Source of the DNA: Acidobacteriota bacterium
GTDB lineage: Bacteria > Acidobacteriota > Polarisedimenticolia > Gp22-AA2
Direction: 5' to 3'
Assembly (NCBI GenBank): GCA_016177515.1
Contig: JACOUZ010000106.1
Location: forward strand, 1 to 5,332
DNA: 5,332 nt
A program made the position numbers and the translations under genes. The notes beneath the pieces are model-generated. The model was not told where the DNA came from. It ran no database searches and was given only the letters and a program-made list of their open reading frames with translations. Numbering within the stretch: position 1 is the first letter of the stretch; each line of letters opens with the position of its first letter. Of this stretch, positions 1 to 4,629 are shown piece after piece.

Positions 1-4
1 ACAT
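1..4 (-). CDS. Start of a divergent minus-strand gene (first codon only)
   Basis: Read on the minus strand, positions 16 to 10 spell GAGGAGG, followed by a 5-nt spacer (AAACG) and ATG at positions 4-2. This is the best Shine-Dalgarno/start combination in the window, at ideal spacing, and it points out of the left edge. Only the first codon is present, so no product can be named. The arrangement implies that positions 5-222 are a divergent intergenic region serving this gene and the rightward pgsA operon. The signal could be a chance purine run, since only one codon is visible. Confidence 0.5.
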
Positions 5-9
5 CGTTT

Positions 10-16
10 CCTCCTC
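10..16 (-). promoter_or_regulatory. Strong Shine-Dalgarno sequence of the divergent gene
   Basis: GAGGAGG on the minus strand lies 5 nt before the ATG at 4-2. It matches the anti-Shine-Dalgarno end of 16S rRNA over its full length. This is much stronger than the ribosome binding sites seen at most plus-strand genes here, and it is the main evidence that a gene starts at the left edge. Confidence 0.5.
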
Positions 17-68
17 GCGCCTCGCCTGGGACTCGCAAGCCCCATGTGCGCGGCCCATGCGATGACTC

Positions 69-92
69 GGACACACTCCTGGACAGGCTCCT
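69..92 (+). repeat. Two imperfect 12-bp tandem repeats in the divergent leader
   Basis: GGACACACTCCT (69-80) is followed directly by GGACAGGCTCCT (81-92), identical at 10 of 12 positions. The second unit plus GG (81-94) is the exact reverse complement of 3378-3391, at the left arm of the hairpin between cinA and thpR. The ACTCGGAC just before and into the first unit (65-72) also recurs at 198-205 and 3418-3425. The repeat lies just upstream of the promoter -35 box, so it could be an operator or the decayed remnant of a dispersed element. The sequence does not decide between these. Confidence 0.45.
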
Positions 93-101
93 GGGCTCCC
101 G

Positions 102-131
102 TTGACCGTCCCGCTCGGCCTGTGCTAGTTT
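102..131 (+). promoter_or_regulatory. Probable sigma-70-type promoter for the pgsA-gpsA operon
   Basis: A -35 box TTGACC (102-107, five of six consensus positions) is followed after 18 nt by TAGTTT (126-131), a -10 box that keeps the key T, A and final T. It is immediately preceded by TGC (123-125), an extended -10 element. Transcription would start near position 138, giving a leader of about 85 nt before the pgsA ATG at 223. The region is AT-richer than its surroundings and is the only convincing promoter-like pair on the plus strand upstream of the gene cluster. An alternative -10 reading, TGCTAG at 123-128, would have a poorer 15-nt spacer. Confidence 0.5.
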
Positions 132-222
132 GGTCCGGCCCGCCTGGAGCGACGGCCGGCTCGGGCATCAGCGGGGCGCGGCCTCGCGGCATTCTACACT
201 CGGACCCCTGGCTACCGACGGG

Positions 223-819
223 ATGATCAACCTTCCGACCTGGATCACGATCATCCGGATCTTCCTGACGCCCGTCCTGGTCGTCGTGCTGATGTCGCGC
301 GTCACCGCCCTCGAGCCGATCGGGCTCGACTGGCAGATGATCGGCGTGATCGTCTTCCTCCTGGCCTCGTTCACCGATTATCTCGACGGCTGGCTGGCGC
401 GCCGGCGCAACCAGGTCACGACGCTCGGCATCCTGCTCGACCCGATCGCCGACAAGCTGCTCACCTCCGCGGCCTTCATCTCACTGGTGCAGATCGGCGC
501 CGCGCCCGCCTGGATGGTCTGGGTCATCATCGGGCGCGAGTTCGCCGTGGACGGGCTGCGCATGATCGCCTCCAGCCAGGGGGTCACGATCGGCGCGAGC
601 ATGTGGGGCAAGTACAAGACGGGCTCGCAGGTGGTTGCGATCGTCCTGCTCATCTTCGGGAACAAGTACCTCGGAAAGTGGGACCTGGCCGGCGACGTCG
701 CCATCTGGGCCGTGGTGGCGCTGGCGACCCTGTCGGCCGCCGACTACTTCATTCAGTTCTCGCGGCGCCTGGGCGTCATCGGCGCCCGGGTCGGACCCGG
801 GGGAGGGCATCCTGGCTAG
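223..819 (+). CDS. pgsA: CDP-diacylglycerol--glycerol-3-phosphate 3-phosphatidyltransferase (PGP synthase)
   Basis: Integral inner-membrane enzyme that condenses CDP-diacylglycerol with sn-glycerol-3-phosphate to give phosphatidylglycerophosphate and CMP, the committed step to phosphatidylglycerol and cardiolipin. The protein has 198 residues, usual for the family. The CDP-alcohol phosphotransferase signature is complete: D52, D55, G56, A59, R60, G69, D73 and D77, with the aspartates binding metal and catalysing transfer. Family-typical blocks GREFAVDGLR (104-113) and GKYKTGSQ (129-136) favour PgsA over phosphatidylserine synthase. Hydrophobic segments lie near 8-24, 38-50, 78-102, 136-146 and 156-172. 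The ATG at 223 is chosen because MINLPTWITIIRI matches the usual PgsA N-terminus. The in-frame ATG at 130 overlaps the predicted promoter and adds a non-conserved extension. The Shine-Dalgarno sequence is weak (GACGGG). It is the first gene of the operon, and its end abuts the DUF502 gene. Confidence 0.95.
   Translation: MINLPTWITIIRIFLTPVLVVVLMSRVTALEPIGLDWQMIGVIVFLLASFTDYLDGWLARRRNQVTTLGILLDPIADKLLTSAAFISLVQIGAAPAWMVWVIIGREFAVDGLRMIASSQGVTIGASMWGKYKTGSQVVAIVLLIFGNKYLGKWDLAGDVAIWAVVALATLSAADYFIQFSRRLGVIGARVGPGGGHPG
799..807 (+). promoter_or_regulatory. Shine-Dalgarno-like purine run inside the pgsA 3' end, for the DUF502 gene
   Basis: GGGGGAGGG lies within the last codons of pgsA. Its GGAGG core (802-806) is 5 nt upstream of a CTG at 812 that is in frame with the DUF502 protein. 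No ATG, GTG or TTG occupies that place. The spacing supports CTG 812 as the working start, with ATC at 809 as a less likely alternative. Confidence 0.4.
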
Positions 820-1489
820 AAGGCGCCACTCCGATCGGGGGCGGCTCGCCCGCCTGCGCCAGCACTTCCTGACCGGGCTGGTGATCATCCTGCCCCTGAT
901 CATCACCATCTGGATGCTGCGCATCCTCTTCAACCTGGTGCACGGCGTCTCCACGCCGTTCATTCTCCGGATCCTGAGGCTCCTGCGCGCGCCCCTGGTG
1001 GACGATCCGGCGTTCTCCGGCTACATCGCGCCCCTGATCGGAGTGGCGGCCACGCTGTTCCTGATCGTCCTTGTCGGCCTGTTCGCCGCCAATTTTCTGG
1101 GGCAGCGCTTCGTGCGGTCGTTCGACCGCCTGATGCTGCGCATCCCCCTGATCAAGGCGATCTACGGGGCGTCCCGCCAGCTTCTGGACGCCCTCAACAG
1201 CAAGAGCAACAACTTCCAGAGGGTGGTGGCGGTTGAGTACCCCCGGGCGGGCGTGTACACGATCGGCTTCCTGGTGAAACAGGGCGCGACGCTGCGGGTC
1301 TCGGGGCAGGCCGGGAAGATCGCGGGACATTCATTGATCTTCCTCCCGACGACGCCGAACCCGACGTCCGGCTGGCTGGCGGCCGTGCCCGACCGCGACG
1401 TCCTGCCGCTCGACATGACCATCGAAGACGGGATCAAGACAGTGGTCAGCGGCGGGCTGGTCGTCCCGCCCGGGTGGGAGCCGCGCTGA
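812..1489 (+). CDS. DUF502 family membrane protein, apparent non-standard start
   Basis: Predicted cytoplasmic-membrane protein of the DUF502 family, whose bacterial function is unknown (plant COV/LCV proteins are relatives). Counting from CTG 812 the protein has 225 residues, close to the family norm. RLRQHFLTGLVIILPLIIT (residues 14-32) forms the conserved entry to the first membrane segment (about 19-42). A second segment spans about 71-95. Conserved family blocks follow: PLIKAIYGASRQLLDAL (112-128), the hallmark PTTPNPTSGW (179-188) and MTIEDGIKTVVSGG (202-215) near the C-terminus. The start is uncertain. The only standard in-frame starts are ATG 635, buried 185 nt inside pgsA and giving a non-conserved extension, and GTG 881, which would cut off the conserved N-terminus. 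CTG 812 follows GGGGGAGGG at good spacing and overlaps the pgsA stop, suggesting translational coupling. Family assignment is firm; the start is not. Confidence 0.85.
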   Translation: MARRRHSDRGRLARLRQHFLTGLVIILPLIITIWMLRILFNLVHGVSTPFILRILRLLRAPLVDDPAFSGYIAPLIGVAATLFLIVLVGLFAANFLGQRFVRSFDRLMLRIPLIKAIYGASRQLLDALNSKSNNFQRVVAVEYPRAGVYTIGFLVKQGATLRVSGQAGKIAGHSLIFLPTTPNPTSGWLAAVPDRDVLPLDMTIEDGIKTVVSGGLVVPPGWEPR

Positions 1490-1510
1490 GGGGGGACTGA
1501 CGGGAGGCCG

Positions 1511-2119
1511 ATGTTCTACTGGTTCGTGAAGGGTCTGTGCTTTCCGTTCGCGCATTTCTATCTCGGGTTGACGCGCGACGGCCTCGAGCACCTGCCGCGA
1601 CGCGGGCCGGCCATCGTCGTCTCCAATCACGCCTCCTACGCCGACGCCATCCTTCTCGGATCGGCGTCGCCCCGGCCGATCCATTTCCTCGTGCTGCAGT
1701 GGATGTACGATCTCCTGCTGATCCGCTGGTTCTACTGGGGCATGGGGACGATCGCGGTGAGCGGGGAGGGGCGGGACTCGAAGGGGATCAAGCGGGCGTT
1801 GCGCCTGCTCTCCTCCGGGCGGGTGCTCGGCGTCTTTCCGGAGGGGTCGCGCAGCGCCGACGGGACCCTGAGCGCGCTGCGGCTGGGCGCGGCGATGATC
1901 GCAGCGCTTTCCGGCGCCCCGGTCGTGCCGGCCTGGATCGACGGGGCGCGCGACTCGCTGCCGGTGGGCGGCGTCTTCCCGAAGCCCGCCCGCATCCACG
2001 TGCGCTTCGGGAAGCCCTTGCGCTTCGACAAGGGCCGGGCCGGGGGTGGCCGGGAGGCGCTGGGAATCTTCGCGCAGGAGATGCTCGACGCCATCCGCCG
2101 CCTCGAGCCGGCCGCATGA
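1511..2119 (+). CDS. plsC: PlsC-type 1-acyl-sn-glycerol-3-phosphate acyltransferase
   Basis: Membrane-associated acyltransferase of the LPLAT/PlsC superfamily. It probably transfers an acyl chain to the 2-position of lysophosphatidic acid, giving phosphatidic acid. The protein has 202 residues, short but normal for minimal PlsC proteins. The catalytic H(x)4D motif is NHASYAD (H40, D45). The substrate-binding block FPEGSRS covers 109-115 (E111, G112, R114), and the later proline-containing block VVPAWIDGA covers 138-146. The N-terminus is moderately hydrophobic and may dip into the membrane. The ATG at 1511 follows GGGAGG (1502-1507) at a short 3-nt spacing, 21 nt after the DUF502 stop. The stop overlaps the cinA start in an ATGA. 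The superfamily also contains acyltransferases for other lysolipids, but the neighbouring plsY, gpsA and pgsA favour phosphatidic acid synthesis. Confidence 0.88.
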   Translation: MFYWFVKGLCFPFAHFYLGLTRDGLEHLPRRGPAIVVSNHASYADAILLGSASPRPIHFLVLQWMYDLLLIRWFYWGMGTIAVSGEGRDSKGIKRALRLLSSGRVLGVFPEGSRSADGTLSALRLGAAMIAALSGAPVVPAWIDGARDSLPVGGVFPKPARIHVRFGKPLRFDKGRAGGGREALGIFAQEMLDAIRRLEPAA

Positions 2120-3366
2120 GCGCGCAGCGCGCCGAGCTGATCGCCGTCGGCTCGGAGCTCCTGGAGCCCTGGCGCACCGACACGAACGGCTCCTACCTCA
2201 CGCGCGTCCTCGGCGAGCGCGGCATCGCGGTCCGCTTTCGAACCGTCGTCGGAGACACCTCGGAGGACCTGCAGGAGGCCTTCCGCGTGGCGCTCGGACG
2301 CTCCGATCTGATCGTCGCCACAGGCGGGCTGGGGCCGACCATCGACGACCTGACACGCGAGGCGGTGGCCGGGCTCCTCGGCCTGCCGCTCCTCCCGGAC
2401 GAGGCCATCGCCCGGCGGATCGAGGAGCGTTTCCGCCGCCTCGGCCGCGAGATGCCGCCGCAGAACCGGCGCCAGGCGATGGTGCCGCGCGGGGCCGAGG
2501 CCCTGCCGAACCGGCTCGGCACCGCGCCGGGGCTCTGGATGACGAGCGGCGGCGTGCGGATCGTCCTGCTCCCCGGCGTGCCTGAGGAGATGCGGCAGAT
2601 GACCGAGGCGTCGGTCCTGCCGCGGCTGGGGGCCTCCGGCGAGCGCTTCGCCCACCGCATCATCAAGATAGCCGGACTGGCCGAGTCGGAAGTCGATCGC
2701 CGCCTCGATGACGTGGCCCGGCGCGCCGCGCCGGTCGCCTGGACCATCCTGGCGGGGCCGGGACAGGTCGAGATCCACCTGCGCGAGCGCGTGCGCGAGG
2801 GAGAGCCGCCCGAGGGGATCGAGCGGATCGATGGCGAGATCGCCGCGGTCCTGGGCGCGCACGTCGCCGCGCGCGACGAGGAGACGATCGAGGAGGTGGC
2901 CGGGCGGCTTCTGGCGGGGCTCGGCGCCACCCTGGCGACCGCCGAATCACTCACCGGCGGAGGGATCGCCGAGCGGCTGACGCGCACGCCCGGCGCCTCC
3001 CGTTATTTCCGGGGCGGCGTCGTCGCCTACGGCGACGAGGCCAAGGGGGCCGTCCTGGGCGTCGCCGCCGAGACCCTGCGGGCCCGCGGCGCCGTGAGCC
3101 GGGAGACGGCGCTCGAGATGGCGCACGGGGCGCGGCGCCTGTTCACCTCGACCTGGGCGCTCGCGGCCACGGGATACGCCGGGCCGGTGGGAGGCGGGCC
3201 CGGGCGGCCGCCGGGGAGGGTGATCCTGGGACTGGTCGGCCCCGGCGTCGAGTCGGCTCGAGACGTGAATCTCCCTGGCAGCCGCCGTGCCGTGCGCGTG
3301 CGCAGCTGCCGGTTGGCCCTCGACATGCTGCGGCGCGCCCTCCTGGACGCGGAGACATCCCTGTGA
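2116..3366 (+). CDS. cinA: CinA family protein (competence/damage-inducible protein A; nicotinamide-nucleotide amidohydrolase)
   Basis: Cytoplasmic two-domain protein of 416 residues, the usual full length. The N-terminal MoaB/MogA-like (COG1058) domain, about 5-170, carries TGGLGPTIDDLT (69-80) and LPGVPEEM (152-159). In characterised CinA proteins this domain hydrolyses ADP-ribose-type pyrophosphates. A linker region (about 175-250) leads to the PncC domain (about 255-416), which deamidates NMN to NaMN in pyridine nucleotide recycling. PncC landmarks are TAESLTGGG (275-283, candidate nucleophile S278), VVAYGDEAK (302-310, Y305 and K310), GAVSRETALEMA (325-336) and the TGYAGPVGGG stretch (352-361). 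The common Cys after the catalytic Ser is Leu here, a variant I believe occurs in other GC-rich bacteria. The start ATG 2116 overlaps the plsC TGA (ATGA), indicating translational coupling; the open frame upstream of it is only a shadow of plsC. The competence role in the name applies to naturally transformable bacteria and is not implied here. Confidence 0.94.
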   Translation: MSAQRAELIAVGSELLEPWRTDTNGSYLTRVLGERGIAVRFRTVVGDTSEDLQEAFRVALGRSDLIVATGGLGPTIDDLTREAVAGLLGLPLLPDEAIARRIEERFRRLGREMPPQNRRQAMVPRGAEALPNRLGTAPGLWMTSGGVRIVLLPGVPEEMRQMTEASVLPRLGASGERFAHRIIKIAGLAESEVDRRLDDVARRAAPVAWTILAGPGQVEIHLRERVREGEPPEGIERIDGEIAAVLGAHVAARDEETIEEVAGRLLAGLGATLATAESLTGGGIAERLTRTPGASRYFRGGVVAYGDEAKGAVLGVAAETLRARGAVSRETALEMAHGARRLFTSTWALAATGYAGPVGGGPGRPPGRVILGLVGPGVESARDVNLPGSRRAVRVRSCRLALDMLRRALLDAETSL

Positions 3367-3382
3367 CGTCCGCGGTGCCAGG

Positions 3383-3430
3383 AGCCTGTCCGAGTATCCG
3401 GCAGGGCCGGGCCCCATACTCGGACCGGCT
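3383..3430. repeat. Strong inverted repeat (hairpin) between cinA and thpR
   Basis: The arms GTCCGAGTAT (3388-3397) and ATACTCGGAC (3416-3425) are perfect 10-bp reverse complements. After one mismatch (T3387/C3426) pairing continues for four more base pairs, AGCC (3383-3386) with GGCT (3427-3430). The 18-nt interior (3398-3415) is GC-rich and can itself fold, for example CCGGC (3398-3402) with GCCGG (3406-3410). There is no T-run downstream, so a classical intrinsic terminator is unlikely, and the operon continues. Plausible roles are a REP-like dispersed element, an mRNA stabiliser or processing site, or a structure modulating thpR translation. Sequence from its left flank and arm (3378-3391) recurs inverted at 81-94. 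Confidence 0.8.
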
Positions 3431-3448
3431 GCTTGGCGGGTTCCGGGC

Positions 3449-4033
3449 GTGAGGCTGTTCGTCGCGGCGGAGCTGCCCCCCGCCCTGCGTCTCGCATTGG
3501 CCGCGGTGCAGGAGGCAATGAAATCGGCGCCGCTGCGGGTGCGCTGGGTGCGCCCGGAGGGGATCCACTTGACCCTGAAGTTCCTGGGAGAGTCCGGCGA
3601 GGCGCGGCTGGACGCGATCCACGAGGCGCTCGCGGAAGCAGGGCGCGGCATCGCTCCGTTTCGCCTGCGGGCCTGCGGCGCGGTCGCCTATCCGGAGCGC
3701 GGCGCCCCGCGGCTTATCTGGATTGAGACCGGAGGCGACGTGGAGTCGGCACGGCGCCTGGCGCACGCCATTGACGCCGCGACGGCGCGCCTGGGCTTTG
3801 CCGCGGAGAGCCGTGGATTCAAGGCGCACCTGACCCTCGGACGCGTGCAACGATCGGGTCGCGGGCCCTGGCCCGGACGCGGCGACTGGAGGGCGGCGCT
3901 CCTGCGGGCCTCCGAGCAGGCGAGCGGCGAGTTCGAGGTGAAGGAGTACGTGCTGTTCCAGAGCCGGCTGGATCCCTCAGGGGCGGTCTACACGCCCCTG
4001 GGACGGTTCCCGCTGGGCGGCGGATCCGCATGA
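3449..4033 (+). CDS. thpR: RNA 2',3'-cyclic phosphodiesterase / 2'-5' RNA ligase family protein
   Basis: Small cytoplasmic enzyme of the 2H phosphoesterase superfamily (ThpR/LigT). Characterised members hydrolyse RNA 2',3'-cyclic phosphates to 2'-phosphates and can join tRNA halves through 2'-5' linkages in vitro; the physiological substrate is poorly known. The protein has 194 residues, typical length. Both catalytic HxT motifs are intact: HLTLKFLG (H40, T42) and HLTLGRV (H127, T129). The N-terminal RLFVAAELP (2-10) and the C-terminal LFQSRLDPSGAVYTPLGRFPL (169-189) are also family-typical. GTG 3449 is chosen because the conserved N-terminus begins there. The in-frame ATG at 3287 lies inside cinA and would add a low-complexity stretch spanning the hairpin. 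The ribosome site is weak (GGCGGG, 3435-3440). The stop overlaps the plsY start. cinA and thpR are neighbours in many bacteria. Confidence 0.92.
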   Translation: MRLFVAAELPPALRLALAAVQEAMKSAPLRVRWVRPEGIHLTLKFLGESGEARLDAIHEALAEAGRGIAPFRLRACGAVAYPERGAPRLIWIETGGDVESARRLAHAIDAATARLGFAAESRGFKAHLTLGRVQRSGRGPWPGRGDWRAALLRASEQASGEFEVKEYVLFQSRLDPSGAVYTPLGRFPLGGGSA

Positions 4034-4629
4034 CCCTCTTCTGCTTGCTCCTGGCCTTCGCCCTCGGCGGCATTCCGTTCTCGCACCTGATCGCCCGGCT
4101 GCGGGGCGTCGATCTGCGCTCGGTCGGGAGCGGCAACGTCGGGGCGACGAACCTGGCCCGGGCGGCGGGCTACGGCGCCGGCGCCCTGGGGCTCATTCTG
4201 GACGCCGCCAAGGGTGCGGCTGCGGTCCTCGTGGTCCGGGGCCTTCCGGGTGACGGCGCCACGCCTGCGAACCAGGCTCTGGCCGCGGCCCTGGCGGTCG
4301 CCGGCCACGCCTTCACGCCCTGGCTCCGCTTCCGGGGCGGCAAGGGGGTGGCGACCGGCGCGGGTGCGTTCGCGGTGCTCGCGCCCCTGGCGACGCTCTG
4401 CGCGCTTCTGATCTTCGGGGTCGTCGTCGCCGTGGGCCGCATGGTGTCCCTGGCGTCGGTGATCGCGGCGCTTGCGCTGCCGCTGGCGTCGCACCTCCTG
4501 GGCGCCGCGCGTCCCGTGACGCTGGCGGCGGTCGCCGTGGCGGCCCTGGTCCTCCTGCGGCATCGCGACAACCTGGTCCGGATGGTGCGCGGCACCGAGC
4601 ACCGGCTGGGGGCGCGGGGCGGCGCGTGA
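4030..4629 (+). CDS. plsY: Acyl-phosphate:glycerol-3-phosphate acyltransferase
   Basis: Polytopic inner-membrane enzyme that transfers the acyl chain from acyl-phosphate (made by PlsX, not in this window) to the 1-position of sn-glycerol-3-phosphate, giving lysophosphatidic acid. The protein has 199 residues, standard for PlsY. All three conserved loop motifs are present: motif 1, GSGNVGATNLARAAG (33-47); motif 2, GHAFTPWLRFRGGKGVATG (92-110), with the glycine-rich GGKG phosphate-binding core; and motif 3, RHRDNLVRMVRGTEHRLG (177-194). Hydrophobic segments lie near 2-21, 47-70, 80-97, 110-135 and 138-175. The ATG overlaps the thpR stop (ATGA). No clear Shine-Dalgarno sequence is visible; a 10-bp palindrome, GCGGATCCGC (4020-4029), occupies that place, so initiation probably depends on coupling to thpR. 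Its product feeds the PlsC-type enzyme upstream and its substrate comes from GpsA downstream. Confidence 0.96.
   Translation: MTLFCLLLAFALGGIPFSHLIARLRGVDLRSVGSGNVGATNLARAAGYGAGALGLILDAAKGAAAVLVVRGLPGDGATPANQALAAALAVAGHAFTPWLRFRGGKGVATGAGAFAVLAPLATLCALLIFGVVVAVGRMVSLASVIAALALPLASHLLGAARPVTLAAVAVAALVLLRHRDNLVRMVRGTEHRLGARGGA

Noticed and set aside
135..159. CCGGCC/GGCCGG inverted repeat in the pgsA leader, as a possible riboswitch or attenuator
   Set aside because: It is a 6-bp stem with a 13-nt loop in very GC-rich sequence, with no recognised riboswitch core, terminator or leader peptide.
130..222. Longer pgsA reading frame from ATG 130, adding 31 residues
   Set aside because: The extension overlaps the predicted -10 region, is not hydrophobic or family-like, and PgsA proteins normally begin as MxNLPxxITxxRI, which is exactly at 223.
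635..811. DUF502 start at ATG 635, giving a 284-residue protein
   Set aside because: The added residues are a Ser/Pro/Arg-rich read-out of the pgsA coding sequence in another frame, and the length would far exceed the family norm.
881..1489. DUF502 start at GTG 881
   Set aside because: It would remove the conserved RLRQHFLTGL block and trim the first membrane segment, and no ribosome site precedes it.
1537..2115. Long open frame running into cinA from within plsC
   Set aside because: It is an Arg/Ala-rich shadow of plsC in another frame; plsC has intact catalytic motifs in its own frame and cinA begins as expected at 2116.
1732..2862. 376-residue minus-strand open frame opposite plsC and cinA
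   Set aside because: Long antisense frames are expected in GC-rich genes; the composition is Arg/Pro/Ala/Gly-rich with no recognisable domain, and both plus-strand genes have complete motifs.
3388..3425. Hairpin interpreted as a rho-independent terminator after cinA
   Set aside because: No T-run follows the 3' arm, and downstream genes remain in tight operon order with no obvious new promoter.
3287..3448. thpR start at ATG 3287
   Set aside because: The N-terminal extension overlaps cinA, crosses the hairpin and has no family similarity; GTG 3449 gives the standard ThpR N-terminus.
3143..3850. Minus-strand open frames opposite cinA and thpR
   Set aside because: Same GC-driven antisense effect; Arg/Pro-rich, no motif, no ribosome site seen.
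4020..4029. GCGGATCCGC palindrome just before the plsY start
   Set aside because: It lies within the thpR coding end, is short and GC-rich, and such 10-bp palindromes are common by chance; no sign of an operator.
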